Notes: generated by a model not told the origin, from the sequence alone. Positions 16,744 to 27,234 are shown, counted from the stretch's first letter. The stretch: 64,000 bases of DNA from an uncultured Nitrosospira sp. (GCA_900696515.1 CAADGK010000133.1:62001-126000), one strand, 5' to 3'. Numbers and translations are program-made.

Positions 16744-18147
16744 ATGCCTCACTATGATGTACTTGTCATCGGGACCGGGCCGGCGGGGCAGAAGGCTGCC
16801 GTTCAGGCGGCCAAACTCGGCAAGAAAGTCGGGATCATCGAGCGCAAGATGGTCCTCGGCGGCGTCTGTATCAATACGGGCACCATTCCCAGCAAATCAC
16901 TCCGTGAAGCCGTCCTCTACCTGTCCGGATTTCGACAACGCAACATCTACGGAGGCACCTACCGTCTGAAAAAGACGATCACGATCGAAGACTTGGCCTT
17001 CCGCGCCAATCACGTCATCAAACACGAAATTCAGATTGTTCAGCAGCAGATGGCCCGCAACCAGGTGGCTATGTACTTTGGAACGGCCAGCTTTCTCGAC
17101 CCACATCGGCTTCATGTACAGACCTCCCGTGGAGCGCTCGAACTGACGGCCGACTTCTTCATCATTGCCGTGGGAACCGAGCCCGCTCGGCCATCCGAGG
17201 TTCCCTTCGATGACCACACGATCATCGATACGGACGGCCTTCTCGCCTTACGGCATATTCCCAAATCCCTCGTCATTGTCGGAGGAGGCGTGATCGGAAC
17301 CGAATATGCGTCGATGCTTGCCGCCTTGGGAGTGCCCGTCACGCTCATTGACAAACGCCCGCGACTGTTGGAATTCGTCGATACGGAGATCATTGAGACA
17401 CTCCAGCGCCAGATGAGAGATTTGGGCATTACGCTCTATCATAACGAAGAAGTGGTTGCGATCACACGGCACGGAGGACAGGAGGTCCGGGTGTCCTTGC
17501 GGAACAATCCGCCGCTTCACACCACCACCCTCCTCTATGCGATTGGCCGAGTCGGGGCGACGGCGGCACTGAATCTGAAATCGATCGGCCTTCAACCTGA
17601 TGCCCGTGGAAGGCTGACCGTGAACGAACATTTCCAAACGACGCTTCCTCACGTCTATGCGGCCGGCGATGTCATTGGATTCCCGGCTCTGGCGTCCACC
17701 TCCATGCAACAGGGTCGCCACGCAGCCAGCCATGCCTTTGGCCATCCGGATCGAATGGATACCGCACTCCTCCCCTACGGCATTTATGCCATTCCGGAAA
17801 TCTCCATGGTCGGTCGGAACGAAGAGGAGCTGAAACAAGCCGACGTGCCCTACGGCGTCGGCATTGCCCGCTATAAGGAAATCGCCCGTGGACAGCTGAT
17901 CGGGGATGAAACCGGCATGCTGAAGCTGCTGTTTCATCGGCACACCCGACATCTCTTGGGTGTGCATGCCATTGGAGAAGGCGCCACCGAACTGATCCAT
18001 ATCGGACAAGCCGTGATAGCCTTTCATGGTAAGATCGATTACTTTATCGATACGGTCTTCAACTACCCGACATTGGCCGAATGCTACAAGGTCGCGGCCT
18101 TGGATGGCATGAACCGCCTCCCCAGACCATGGATTCCATATCTGTAA
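16744..18147 (+). CDS. sthA: Soluble pyridine nucleotide transhydrogenase
   Basis: Transfers reducing equivalents between NADPH and NAD. The 467 residues have the pyridine nucleotide-disulfide oxidoreductase fold: FAD motif DVLVIGTGPAGQKAAVQAAK, second Rossmann motif SLVIVGGGVIGTEYASMLAA near 180, and AAGDVIGFPALASTSMQQGR near 305. The segment GGVCINTGTIPSKSLREA has only one of the two redox cysteines, as in SthA and unlike dihydrolipoamide dehydrogenase. It follows tpx after a palindrome. High confidence in family, good confidence in the specific enzyme. Confidence 0.88.
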   Translation: MPHYDVLVIGTGPAGQKAAVQAAKLGKKVGIIERKMVLGGVCINTGTIPSKSLREAVLYLSGFRQRNIYGGTYRLKKTITIEDLAFRANHVIKHEIQIVQQQMARNQVAMYFGTASFLDPHRLHVQTSRGALELTADFFIIAVGTEPARPSEVPFDDHTIIDTDGLLALRHIPKSLVIVGGGVIGTEYASMLAALGVPVTLIDKRPRLLEFVDTEIIETLQRQMRDLGITLYHNEEVVAITRHGGQEVRVSLRNNPPLHTTTLLYAIGRVGATAALNLKSIGLQPDARGRLTVNEHFQTTLPHVYAAGDVIGFPALASTSMQQGRHAASHAFGHPDRMDTALLPYGIYAIPEISMVGRNEEELKQADVPYGVGIARYKEIARGQLIGDETGMLKLLFHRHTRHLLGVHAIGEGATELIHIGQAVIAFHGKIDYFIDTVFNYPTLAECYKVAALDGMNRLPRPWIPYL

Positions 18148-18223
18148 TATAGAAGCACATCACGACAGGTTCCGAATATGAAGTGCCCGCTCAAAACTCA
18201 CAACCTCTCGACTCGGAGCTCAT

Positions 18224-18892
18224 ATGTCATTCTCAAACCATTTGCGCAAACTTGCCAGTTCAATCTGGGATTCCCAACTGACTCACCCCTTTGTCGTTGC
18301 ACTCGGCGACGGCACGTTGCCTGAGCAACAGTTCAAATACTACATCCTGCAAGATGCACGGTTTCTCGGCGACCTCGCGCGTGTCTTCTCTGCGGCCGCC
18401 GTCAAAGCGCCCGACTCAGAGAGCGCTCTCCGCTTCAACAAGCTGGCGGAAGAGACGATCGTCGTCGAGCGCAGCCTGCACGAAAATTACGGCAAACGCT
18501 GGAACATGACCGCCAAACAGATGACCTCCGTTCCCATGGCGCCGACCAATTATGCGTACACCAGACACATGCTCGCGGTAGCCGCCGCAGGCACTGCGAC
18601 GGAAATCACCGTCGCGGCTCTCCCCTGTGCATGGGTCTATTGTGTCGTGGGACAACATTTATTACGAAAAGGTCCTCCGGCCAAGCACCATCCCTACCGT
18701 GAGTGGCTCATGCTCTATGCGTCTCCCGAGTTTGCGGAAGTCCAACTCTGGATGCGGAAGAAAGTGGATCAGTGGGCCAAGACTGCGGGGAAAGACGAAC
18801 TCCGGCGGATGGAAGACTCCTTCATCATCAGTTCACGCTATGAATGGATGTTCTGGGACATGGCCTGGCGCGAAGAAAAGTGGCCGGTGTAG
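18224..18892 (+). CDS. tenA: TenA family protein (thiaminase II type)
   Basis: TenA proteins hydrolyse thiamine breakdown products such as aminopyrimidines for salvage. The 222 residues keep the three residues known from the Bacillus enzyme: Asp44 (YILQDARF), Cys135 (ALPCAWVYC) and a glutamate at 207 (SSRYEWMFW). The all-helical pattern and length agree. The SemiSWEET gene starts 3 bp after its stop, so the two are almost certainly co-translated, suggesting a shared small-molecule substrate. No thi-box riboswitch was recognised upstream. Confidence 0.85.
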   Translation: MSFSNHLRKLASSIWDSQLTHPFVVALGDGTLPEQQFKYYILQDARFLGDLARVFSAAAVKAPDSESALRFNKLAEETIVVERSLHENYGKRWNMTAKQMTSVPMAPTNYAYTRHMLAVAAAGTATEITVAALPCAWVYCVVGQHLLRKGPPAKHHPYREWLMLYASPEFAEVQLWMRKKVDQWAKTAGKDELRRMEDSFIISSRYEWMFWDMAWREEKWPV

Positions 18893-18895
18893 GAC

Positions 18896-19150
18896 ATGGA
18901 CGGAGTCACGACGCTGGGACTGACAGCCGGAACATTGACCACGATTGCCTTCATTCCTCAGATCGCGAAGGCGTGGCAGTCCAAATCGACCGGCGATCTC
19001 TCCTGGGGGATGGTGACGACATTCAGCACGGGTGTGCTGCTGTGGCTCATCTACGGCATCTGGATTGATTCCTTGCCCGTCATTCTCGCGAACGCCGTCA
19101 CGCTCCTACTCCAATGTGGGATCATCGCACTGAAGATCAAGTACGGGTAG
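18896..19150 (+). CDS. SemiSWEET / PQ-loop small transporter
   Basis: An 84-residue protein with three membrane segments and a PQ motif in the first (LTTIAFIPQIAKAWQSKSTG), matching bacterial SemiSWEETs that work as homodimers to move small sugars across the inner membrane. The ATG is 3 bp downstream of tenA. Substrate unknown; the pairing with tenA suggests, as inference only, a pyrimidine or thiamine-related compound. Confidence 0.85.
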   Translation: MDGVTTLGLTAGTLTTIAFIPQIAKAWQSKSTGDLSWGMVTTFSTGVLLWLIYGIWIDSLPVILANAVTLLLQCGIIALKIKYG

Positions 19151-19608
19151 AGATCCAAATAGATGAGTACCGGCCAACACCATTCGTCTCACAACTGTCC
19201 GCTAGAATACGCAAAGAATCGGAACCGGTATTCCTTCATATCAATGGAAAGTACACGGAAATACGTTCTTTCACTGCTATCGGGTTGGCAGCGATCAGAT
19301 GCGGAATTCGACAGGGACACCTTGCCGATCTCCATACAGTGTGGCTATAACTGCAGCTCTTAAAGTGCCAGTCATAGCATCCAGGACCTGTATCGCTCTA
19401 TCACTTCCAAGCCGCAGAACGATCACAAGCTCTGCACCTCTTGTCTCAACAGCCGAGCATCATGATGAACCGTGGGCATATGGATCATCTCCGTGGACGA
19501 GCCTATCGAGGGTTCGAGAGGAGGTGTGAAAATCCGCCCTGTAAAGGCGGAGCTTCAATGAGAAGCTCGTCCTACTGGTTAGGGAACGCATGCGACACGG
19601 GTGATTCC
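19151..19608. other. Intergenic region without convincing gene
   Basis: Short open frames here (longest about 66 codons) lack ribosome binding sites and conserved motifs. Two adjacent hairpins are visible: tccgcc/ggcgga (19533-19538 and 19546-19551) and gagcttc/gaagctc (19550-19556 and 19562-19568). They lie at the 3' side of the toxin gene that ends at 19609 and may terminate or protect that transcript. Confidence 0.5.
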
Positions 19609-19905
19609 TTAGGTCCTGTCTTGCCAGATTGTCGGGTCTCGTCGCCCATGAAAGACCGCAAGAATGACCACGCAGTCATTTCTGACACGAAAGAAAACTG
19701 AATAGGGGAAGCGGCGTGCAACGGTCTTGCGCACATCAGCAAGAATAGGCGGGTATCTCTCTGGATGCGCGGCCGCTCGGAGCACTGCCTCGTCGATCTC
19801 TCTGAGAAACTCTTCGCCAAGTCCTGGGCGTCGCTGGTCGTACCACGTGGCAGCCTCTTCAACCTCATGTCGTGCCGCCACTCGAAAGACAACACGGAGA
19901 CTCAT
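19609..19905 (-). CDS. ParE/RelE-family toxin
   Basis: A 98-residue type II toxin. The pattern MSLRVVFRVAARHEVEEAAT, WYDQRRPGLGEEFLREID, HPERYPP and RRFPYSVFFRV is characteristic of the ParE/RelE plasmid-stabilisation family. Its ATG overlaps the antitoxin stop (ATGA), so the pair is translationally coupled with the antitoxin first. The target (gyrase or ribosome) cannot be decided from sequence. Confidence 0.88.
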   Translation of the reverse strand: MSLRVVFRVAARHEVEEAATWYDQRRPGLGEEFLREIDEAVLRAAAHPERYPPILADVRKTVARRFPYSVFFRVRNDCVVILAVFHGRRDPTIWQDRT

Positions 19906-20132
19906 CGAGCCAAACGAGCTCGCACCGAGGCCTTGATCTCCTCCCACGGAATCACGTGGTCAGGGAATGCGTCGTCATCTCTCACGCGCCGATCAAGCTC
20001 AGCTCGTTGTGCCTCCGTCAGAGGAAAACTGGCCGAATCTGCACATATACTTGCCCAGATCTCTTCAACCAATGAGAGCCGTTCCTCTATATTGAGCTGA
20101 TCGATCCCCAACGCTTTCACAGAAATGGCCAT
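19902..20132 (-). CDS. Addiction-module antitoxin of the small helical type
   Basis: A 76-residue protein of the putative addiction-module component family, with LSLVEEIWASI near residue 20, AELDRRVRDDDAFPDHVIPW in the middle and an arginine-rich end. It pairs with the overlapping ParE-like gene. A TTGACA lies about 85 bp upstream (near 20213-20218) and may be part of its promoter; the -10 is not clear. Confidence 0.85.
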   Translation of the reverse strand: MAISVKALGIDQLNIEERLSLVEEIWASICADSASFPLTEAQRAELDRRVRDDDAFPDHVIPWEEIKASVRARLAR

Positions 20133-20245
20133 TGCCTCTCCCTTTGTAGTATTTCATTCCATGTCTGATCAGAATAGGAATTGCAATATTTTCTCCTAGC
20201 GTTGACGACCTGTCAAGAAACCTCCTTGCAGTGCACTAATGAGCG

Positions 20246-22654
20246 CTACGACTTCTGTCTCGCCTTGGCTAGCGCCATGGCCATGGCGCTGAGCGGCTGA
20301 GGCGCTCGTAAAGACTGGCCGGCTGACGACGGTCCATGACCACGCTGACCACCAGCTGTGCTGTTGCCCGGCGATGTCGAGACTGTCGGACGGCTTGCGG
20401 TATCATCAAGGCGCATCGTCAACGCGATACGCTGGCGTTTCAGATCGACGTCGATTACCTTCACCTTGACGACCTGCCCCGGCTTCACCACCTCATGAGG
20501 ATCCTTGATGAATCGATTAGCCAATGCCGACACATGCACCAGTCCATCCTGATGCACCCCGATGTCGACGAAGGCTCCGAATGCCGCGACATTTGTAACT
20601 ACCCCCTCGAGAACCATGCCAGGCTGTAAGTCACTCACCGATTCAACCCCGTCACGGAACGTCGCCGTCTTGAATTCAGGCCGAGGATCGCGGCCAGGCT
20701 TTTCCAGCTCACTAAAAATATCTTGCACCGTCGGCAGCCCAAACTTGTCATCGGTAAAGTCAGCGGCCGATATCTCCTTCAAAACAGCCCGCTTGCCCAT
20801 CACCTCGGCTATCCCGGTTCCTAATTTGGTCAGAATCCGTTCGACCACCGGATAGGCCTCCGGGTGAACGGCGGAACAGTCCAAGGGATTATCCCCGTCT
20901 GGAATGCGCAGGAAGCCTGCCGCTTGCTCGAACGTCTTGTCACCAAGACGAGGGACCTTGCGGATCGCCGTCCGATTGGGAAACGGTCCGTTTGTATTGC
21001 GATAGTCCACAATGTTTCGAGCCAAGGCTTTATTGAGCCCCGAGACCCGTTCCAGCAACGGAACCGAGGCCGTATTCACATTGACGCCCACGGCATTGAC
21101 GCAATCTTCGACAGTGGCATCGAGCGATCTGGCCAAGGCCTTCTGATCCACATCGTGCTGATATTGGCCAACTCCGATGGCCTTCGGTTCGATCTTCACC
21201 AGCTCCGCCAGCGGATCCTGGAGTCGTCGCGCAATCGACACCGCCCCTCGTAAACTGACATCCAGCTCCGGAAACTCTGCTGCGGCAAAGGCCGAAGCCG
21301 AGTAGACCGATGCGCCTGCTTCACTCACGACGATTTTTGCCAGCTTCTGCTCAGGCTTTTGAGCTGTGACCAGTTTGATAACCTCACCGGCTAACTTGTC
21401 CGTCTCCCGGCTCGCCGTACCGTTGCCGATCGCCAGCAATTCCACGCCATGCCGAACAATCAGCCGAATCAGGGTCTCCAATGCCCCCTGCCAATCGTTA
21501 CGCGGTTGGTGAGGATAGATCGTCTCCGTGTCCAACAACTTTCCCGTCGCATCAACGACCGCCACTTTGCACCCGGTGCGAATACCAGGGTCCAGACCGA
21601 GGATGGCCTTGGGCCCGGCCGGAGCCGCCAACAACAGCTCATGGAGATTCTTGGCAAAAATCCTGATCGCCTCAGCTTCGGCAGTCTCCCGCAATTGCAC
21701 GAGCAGCTCCGCGCTGACGGTCAGATGCATTTTGACACGCCACGTCCAGTCACAGACACCGGCCAGCCACTTGTCGGCCGGTCGACCACGATCGGCAATG
21801 CCGGCATGAGCGGCAATCATGGCGACACAGGGATGGGGAACCATGGCATCGAGCGCCTCTCCCAGACCAAGCTCGAGCTTTAACACCCCGAGAGTACGAC
21901 CTCGGAACAGCGCCAAGGCCCGATGCGAGGGAATGGCCTTGATCGGTTCCGAATAAGCATAATAATCGCGAAACTTTTCTTCCTCAGCCGTTTCCTTGTC
22001 CTTCATCACCGTCGACGTCAACACACCCTCATTCCACAGGCGTGTCCGTATTGCGGCCAGGAGATCGGCGGTTTCCGAAAACCGTTCCATCAAGATGTCC
22101 CGAGCCCCTTCGAGCGCGGCTTTGACATCCGGCACATGGACGGCGTCCACTCCTTCCGAAGCCGGCACCACGCGAATATACTTGAGTGCTTCCTGCTCGG
22201 GAACCAACAGAGGGTCGACGACCAGAGCATCTGCCAACGGCTCGAGCCCCGCTTCACGCGCGATCTGCGCGCGAGTGCGCCGTTTCGGTTTGAAGGGAAG
22301 ATACAGGTCTTCGACGGCCTGTTTGGTCGTGGCCCCCTCAAGACTCGCGCGCAAGGCGTCGGTGAGCTTTCCCTGTTCCTCAATGGAAGCCAACACGGCC
22401 GCACGCCGCTCCTCCAGCTCACGCAGATAGCGCAGGCGCTCTTCCAACGTCCGGAGTTGCGTATCGTCAAGATTGCCTGTCGCCTCCTTCCGATACCGCG
22501 CAATAAATGGAACCGTCGCACCGTCATCGAGCAAGGCCACCGCCGCGGCGACCTGCGGACCTCCGACGCCAAGCTCCTTGGCGATGGTCGGAATGATCTT
22601 GCGCTGCATCACATCGGTTGCAATGAGGGTTATGCCGGTCGTCTCAGTCATCAT
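20246..22654 (-). CDS. tex: Tex family RNA-binding protein
   Basis: Cytoplasmic nucleic-acid-binding protein linked to transcription and RNA handling. About 802 residues with the standard order: N-terminal helical Tex region ([20 protein letters not shown]), YqgF-like RNase H fold ([20 protein letters not shown] near 345), helix-hairpin-helix segments ([19 protein letters not shown]) and a C-terminal S1 domain ([20 protein letters not shown]). The tail is glycine and serine rich. Several N-terminal starts are possible (GTG at 22663, ATGs at 22654, 22651 and 22609), so the first 20 residues are uncertain. Confidence 0.93.
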   Translation of the reverse strand: MMTETTGITLIATDVMQRKIIPTIAKELGVGGPQVAAAVALLDDGATVPFIARYRKEATGNLDDTQLRTLEERLRYLRELEERRAAVLASIEEQGKLTDALRASLEGATTKQAVEDLYLPFKPKRRTRAQIAREAGLEPLADALVVDPLLVPEQEALKYIRVVPASEGVDAVHVPDVKAALEGARDILMERFSETADLLAAIRTRLWNEGVLTSTVMKDKETAEEEKFRDYYAYSEPIKAIPSHRALALFRGRTLGVLKLELGLGEALDAMVPHPCVAMIAAHAGIADRGRPADKWLAGVCDWTWRVKMHLTVSAELLVQLRETAEAEAIRIFAKNLHELLLAAPAGPKAILGLDPGIRTGCKVAVVDATGKLLDTETIYPHQPRNDWQGALETLIRLIVRHGVELLAIGNGTASRETDKLAGEVIKLVTAQKPEQKLAKIVVSEAGASVYSASAFAAAEFPELDVSLRGAVSIARRLQDPLAELVKIEPKAIGVGQYQHDVDQKALARSLDATVEDCVNAVGVNVNTASVPLLERVSGLNKALARNIVDYRNTNGPFPNRTAIRKVPRLGDKTFEQAAGFLRIPDGDNPLDCSAVHPEAYPVVERILTKLGTGIAEVMGKRAVLKEISAADFTDDKFGLPTVQDIFSELEKPGRDPRPEFKTATFRDGVESVSDLQPGMVLEGVVTNVAAFGAFVDIGVHQDGLVHVSALANRFIKDPHEVVKPGQVVKVKVIDVDLKRQRIALTMRLDDTASRPTVSTSPGNSTAGGQRGHGPSSAGQSLRAPQPLSAMAMALAKARQKS

Positions 22655-22790
22655 CGGGATCACACGCCTATCTTTCCGAACACGGAATCAGTCCGCGCTC
22701 TCTGGGTGGTGAAGGGGAAAGCCATCATTGTACGTAGGGGAACCGTTCGCGTTCGGGAAGACAGAACAAGACAGGAGAACGATCCATGGA

Positions 22791-23501
22791 TTAGTGTGAA
22801 AGGGTTCCGAATGCGGCAAACAACTGTCCGGCCAGGTAATGGGTCCCCATGCCGTCACCAAACCGCTTGCGACGAAGGAAGTCATTGAACACTCGGCCAT
22901 CCGTCGTCTTATGGATATCGGGATATCGAAGATTCATCCGATAGCGCTCAATCCCTCGTGACAGTGAACTGACGAAGAACACCGTGCCGTCGGACTCGAC
23001 TTTCTCCACCACTCCGATGTGCGTAAGCGGATCATTGGGCAAACCGTCACCGTTGAAATCCCACGTGTTATGAAAAAAGACCAAGTCTCCCGGATGAACG
23101 ATCGGGCCATAATGAATCCGGCCATGTTCGACGATATGGGTATAAATGCGTCCTACCCCGTTTCCTCCATCCAGCTCTCCTAAGCCGCTATAGAGATCGA
23201 CACGTTGTGACGCATACACGCCTCGCACAAACCCGGAACAATCGGGATTATAATTGCGGCCACCGATCTGAATCCGAGGCTGTCCGACAAAACGCACGGC
23301 CGTCTTGGCCAGTGCCGTCTGCCGCGGCATCCCCTTGGCCATGGCACAGCACGACATGCCCCGCGTGCCCGTCGTGGGAATCATCGTACGATCGGAATCG
23401 GCTGATTGGCGGGCGCTGATGGCACAACCGGAGACTGTCCCCGCAAGCGCCAAGATGAGAAGACCGATTGTCCAGGAGGAACGGGGCGAGGCTCGACTCA
23501 T
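22791..23501 (-). CDS. NlpC/P60-like lipoprotein peptidase
   Basis: Probable cell-wall cysteine peptidase acting on peptidoglycan peptides. Signal peptide with lipobox (GTVSGC, Cys26), then the catalytic-cysteine motif NPDCSGFVRGVY (Cys88) and histidine segment DPLTHIGVVEKV (His161), with HPGDLVFFHN between them as in the NlpC/P60 fold. Total 236 residues. A short insertion, TWDFNGDGLPNDP, resembles a calcium-binding dockerin-type loop. Single gene downstream of fumC on the same strand. Confidence 0.82.
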   Translation of the reverse strand: MSRASPRSSWTIGLLILALAGTVSGCAISARQSADSDRTMIPTTGTRGMSCCAMAKGMPRQTALAKTAVRFVGQPRIQIGGRNYNPDCSGFVRGVYASQRVDLYSGLGELDGGNGVGRIYTHIVEHGRIHYGPIVHPGDLVFFHNTWDFNGDGLPNDPLTHIGVVEKVESDGTVFFVSSLSRGIERYRMNLRYPDIHKTTDGRVFNDFLRRKRFGDGMGTHYLAGQLFAAFGTLSH

Positions 23502-23638
23502 TGTCCATCAGTATACAGATCCGCTACTGAAAGACAATACTTACTCAGCCGTTCCATCCCCCTCCTGCCTCCGTCATCAACAGACTTAGTTCCTCCACGC
23601 GCCATCAGGAGAGGAGTTCATCAAGCCACCGTGATCCT

Positions 23639-25075
23639 CTATCCTCCCGCACTCCCGACCGGTCCACCCGGTTCGGTCATGCGCCACGGATCAAGGAGTT
23701 CAGCAAGACGCTTTTCCGCCAGCACCTTCTGCTCTTTCGCCACCTGGCGCACGGTTTTCCCGGACTTGTACGCGTCCTTCGCCAGTTTGGCCGCGGCTTC
23801 GTACCCGATCTCCGGCGCCAACGCCGTACACATGGCCAGACTTTCCTCAATGAGGCTCTTGCAGCGTTCTTCATTGGCTTTGATGCCTTCGATACACTTC
23901 GCGGAAAAATTATTCGATGCCGTGGCGAGGAGTTCGATGGACTGGAGCAGATTATAGGCCATCACCGGCATCATCACGATCAGCTCAAAATTCGCCGCCT
24001 GCCCCCCGACGGTCACCGTGACATCGTTTCCAATGACTTGGGCGCAGACCATTGTCACGGACTCGGCGATGACCGGATTGACCTTTCCCGGCATAATGGA
24101 CGATCCCGGTTGCGTCTCCGGCAGATTGATTTCGCCCAACCCACAACGAGGACCAGACCCGAGCCAGCGAATGTCGTTGGCGATCTTCATCAAACTCACC
24201 GCGACATTTCGCAACTGCCCGCTCGCCTCCACCAGCGAGTCTTGAGCCGACTGGGCTTCAAAATGATTTTTGGCTTCCTTGAACGAACAGCCGGTCTCTT
24301 TCGAAATAATCGCCATCACCTTCGAAGAAAACTTGGGATGGCAGTTCAATCCCGTCCCGACGGCGGTTCCACCTAAGGCCACTTCGCTCAAGGCTGCTTG
24401 AGCTTGTTTGACCCGCTGAATGCCGAGCTCGATCTGACGCGCATAGCCGCCGAATTCCTGCCCCAGACGAACCGGCGTCGCATCTTGAAGGTGCGTCCGC
24501 CCGATCTTGACGACGGTGTCGAACTCCTTTGCCTTGGCCTTCAAGGCCTTGTGCAAACGAGCCAACGCCGGCAGGAGTTGCTGTTGCATCATCTCGGACG
24601 CGGCGATGTGTATGGCCGTCGGAATCACGTCGTTGCTCGACTGGCCGAGATTGACATGGTCGTTCGGATGCACCAGCTTGCTGCCGCGCGCGCCACCGAG
24701 CAGTTCCGTGGCACGATTGGAGATGACCTCATTGGTATTCATGTTCGTCGACGTGCCCGAGCCGGTCTGAAAAATGTCCACGGGAAACTCGGCATCCAGC
24801 TTGCCATCCACAACTTCGGTTGCCGCCCGCTTAATCGCCTCCGCCGGCTTTTTGTCCAACAACCCAAGCGAATGATTCACCGTCGCAGCGGCCCGCTTGA
24901 TCATGCCCATTGCCCGAATCACCGAACGCGGCATCCGAAGCGAGCTGATCGGAAAATTCTCGATGGCACGGGCAGTCTGCACTCCATAATAGGCTTCGAC
25001 TGGGACCGCTAGCTCCCCCATCGTATCGCGTTCCATCCTGGTTGCAGACGCGGGAAGGCTCTGATTCGTTTTCAT
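23639..25075 (-). CDS. fumC: Fumarate hydratase, class II
   Basis: Interconverts fumarate and malate in the TCA or reductive TCA cycle. The 478 residues carry the superfamily signature GSSIMPGKVNP near 315-325, plus TGSGTSTNMNTNEVISNRA near 100 and GRTHLQDATPVRLGQEFGGY near 185, which favour fumarase over aspartase. GGAG lies eight bases before the chosen ATG. Other central-carbon genes in the window (citrate synthase, malic enzyme, pyruvate carboxylase) are not adjacent to it. Confidence 0.94.
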   Translation of the reverse strand: MKTNQSLPASATRMERDTMGELAVPVEAYYGVQTARAIENFPISSLRMPRSVIRAMGMIKRAAATVNHSLGLLDKKPAEAIKRAATEVVDGKLDAEFPVDIFQTGSGTSTNMNTNEVISNRATELLGGARGSKLVHPNDHVNLGQSSNDVIPTAIHIAASEMMQQQLLPALARLHKALKAKAKEFDTVVKIGRTHLQDATPVRLGQEFGGYARQIELGIQRVKQAQAALSEVALGGTAVGTGLNCHPKFSSKVMAIISKETGCSFKEAKNHFEAQSAQDSLVEASGQLRNVAVSLMKIANDIRWLGSGPRCGLGEINLPETQPGSSIMPGKVNPVIAESVTMVCAQVIGNDVTVTVGGQAANFELIVMMPVMAYNLLQSIELLATASNNFSAKCIEGIKANEERCKSLIEESLAMCTALAPEIGYEAAAKLAKDAYKSGKTVRQVAKEQKVLAEKRLAELLDPWRMTEPGGPVGSAGG

Positions 25076-25499
25076 GCGTAGCACTCCATTATTGTAAGGG
25101 TGTCATACTCCTTGCGGGCGCCATGATAAACTCAGTACATCGATTTTCACAAGTGCATAGACGGCAAACTGACCGCTGAACCGTCAGCAGGTGTGAGCCG
25201 CACATCTCCCCGGGATTCGCCCTCATCACAATCTGATCATCGCCAGATTGACAGTGCTGGCCAATCGCCTCTGGGAAATATCTCCAGTCTGAGTATGCTT
25301 ATCCAAACCGGCAATCAGAAGGCTCTGCAAGCTAAGAGATTACACGGAGGGAAACAGCTGAAGAGTGCGCACGGCAGGAATAGAGGGTAATAGCCACTGA
25401 AATGCCAGATTCATGGACAGAAATCTCACCATATTGTTTTGGCCACGAGCGCCCAGTTGCGAGAACATACACGACGAGTCTGATACGGCTCTGTAACTC
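25076..25499. other. Intergenic region, no gene seen
   Basis: About 420 bp between fumC and a small membrane protein gene, both on the minus strand. It should contain the fumC promoter and the 3' end of the next transcript. No open frame with coding character, tRNA or strong hairpin was found. Confidence 0.4.
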
Positions 25500-25763
25500 T
25501 CATATCCGAGTCACGTCTTGTTCAGCTCGACTCCCACTCTCGACCTCCCGCTGAAACGTAAATGTAGTTTTGGGCGTCACAACCTGGAATAGCTGCAGGA
25601 TATCGATACTCATCCCGACCAAGACAAGAGACCATCCACCGACGATCATCCACCAGGCCAACGAAAACATATCTGAAGGCTGGTCGAAGTTGAACACGGC
25701 CACCACCCCTCCGAGCGCCAGCACCAGGCCCGTCACCATCAGCATAGAGCAGAGAGTTTTCAT
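25500..25763 (-). CDS. Small two-segment membrane protein, unknown
   Basis: An 87-residue protein with two hydrophobic segments (MLMVTGLVLALGGVVAVF and a second around WWMIVGGWSLVLVGMSIDIL) and a charged C-terminus. A strong ribosome binding site (GAGGAGG) precedes the ATG, supporting expression. No family recognised; it stands alone. Confidence 0.65.
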   Translation of the reverse strand: MKTLCSMLMVTGLVLALGGVVAVFNFDQPSDMFSLAWWMIVGGWSLVLVGMSIDILQLFQVVTPKTTFTFQREVESGSRAEQDVTRI

Positions 25764-26298
25764 CCTCGCCTCCTCAAACCGTTCAAGTGCATGAGCCGGT
25801 TCAACAGTCCAGCGGAGAACCTACCTTCCCTTCCAATACCTGCATCGCGAATCACGCACCGCACTCACACGTAGCTCTTACAGGAAACATACGTACGCAC
25901 GGAAGGCACTCTACTTGATTTCACCAGCAGCGCAATCCAGCAGAATGCACCTGGCATAGGTCCATTTGGACTCATGTCGACGTTTATACTGACCGTCTTA
26001 GCCTGTATCACTGAGGACCGCTGCTGCTGCGGTACTATGCCTCGTCCATAAACAGGGACGCCTGTCTCGCCATCCGGCGCAACGGCTTCAGGCGGCTGGA
26101 TTCAAGTTTCACGTTGCGCGGAAGGATTCTTTTCGAATGTAAAACAAGAAACCAGAAACTCGAAACTGAATCATGAAATATGCATCACGGGATCCGCTGC
26201 CGAGCTGATTTCGCCTCTCGATGAGGCTCGAGACCCGAGCGCTTCCGTACATCAGCGCGGCATGCCGACAGGTCGCTCACGGCCATGAATCATGCGGG
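25764..26298. other. Intergenic region with a GTTTC-word palindrome
   Basis: No gene seen. Between about 26098 and 26175 a loose palindrome pairs a left arm (attcaagtttcacgtt) with a right arm (aagaaaccagaaactcgaaa), the weakest member of the GTTTCA-word family described for 30076-30163, 31970-32057 and 32505-32577. Confidence 0.4.
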
Positions 26299-27234
26299 CT
26301 AGTGGCAGCGCCCCGTTCCTGTATCGGTGAATGTTTTCCCAGCCTCAGGCACAAACTCCCATTCGTAACCGGTCGGATGGAGAACCAGCTTGAGGATGCC
26401 AAATGTATCGTTGTTGCGCACTGTGCTGCCCTTCTTGATGGGGCCGAACTCGGCATGATGTGCCCCACCGGTTCCGACGATGAACGAGCGGATCCCGCGG
26501 GTCTTATCGACTCGACCATTCGCATCCAGCGGCGCGAACCGTTCGTAGTCATGGTCATGCCCGGAGAGCACGAGGTCGACGCCCGAGACATAGAGTTCCT
26601 CCCAGATGGGGTTCATGACCTTGTTGTCTTGGTGCCGACCGGACGAAAATCGTGGATGGTGCCAGTAGGCCAAGGTGCAGAGTGACTGATGTGTGGCCAA
26701 ATCTTCGCGGAGCCAGGCGAGCTGCGCTGACGTCGAATCACAGGCTACAATCCGACAGTTGCTGTTTAAGGCGACCACGTGCCATGCGCCGACATCGAAG
26801 CTGTAATAGCCCCGATCACGCGGTCCCGCAGCGTCCCCGAAATACGTGTAGTAGCCCTCCCCAAGCCCTTCATGGTTCCCCATGCTTGGACGGGTAATCG
26901 ACTTCAGCCGACCCCACGAGCGATCATAGGACTGTTGAAAATCTCCAATGGCACCGTTGGGATATTGATTGTCTCCCAGTGTGAGAACCGCAGCTAAGCC
27001 ATTGATTTGCAGCGCTAGATCAGAAGTCTCCATCTGTCGACAGGCCTCGGCCATAGGACGTTCCAGCCTGTGGTCTTGGTCCGACGGCGGGCAAGCTATA
27101 TCGCCGACCGCGACGATAATGGGGTCAGAGGAAGACCACGTCTCGCTGTGTGCCCACCAAGGCGGGAAGGCCACCACACCCAGACCGAAAAGCATCCAGA
27201 GAGCCGTACCAACGATTATGTGCAGGTGGCGCAT
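26299..27234 (-). CDS. Exported metallophosphoesterase
   Basis: Calcineurin-like phosphoesterase of 311 residues, exported through an N-terminal hydrophobic signal (MRHLHIIVGTALWMLFGLGV). The metal-binding motifs appear in order: VAVGDIACPP, LTLGDNQYPNGA, SMGNHEGLGE, YWHHPRFSSG and LSGHDHDYERF. This resembles purple-acid-phosphatase-like and alkaline phosphatase D-like enzymes; the true substrate is unknown. An upstream start would add a cysteine/proline-rich stretch before the signal and was rejected. Confidence 0.88.
   Translation of the reverse strand: MRHLHIIVGTALWMLFGLGVVAFPPWWAHSETWSSSDPIIVAVGDIACPPSDQDHRLERPMAEACRQMETSDLALQINGLAAVLTLGDNQYPNGAIGDFQQSYDRSWGRLKSITRPSMGNHEGLGEGYYTYFGDAAGPRDRGYYSFDVGAWHVVALNSNCRIVACDSTSAQLAWLREDLATHQSLCTLAYWHHPRFSSGRHQDNKVMNPIWEELYVSGVDLVLSGHDHDYERFAPLDANGRVDKTRGIRSFIVGTGGAHHAEFGPIKKGSTVRNNDTFGILKLVLHPTGYEWEFVPEAGKTFTDTGTGRCH

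Noticed and set aside
19163-19363. A 66-codon plus-strand frame after the SemiSWEET gene
   Set aside because: Composition is not protein-like, and neither a start signal nor a recognised family is visible.
19533-19568. Possible tRNA or small RNA from two adjacent hairpins
   Set aside because: The stems do not form a cloverleaf, and no T-loop consensus is present.
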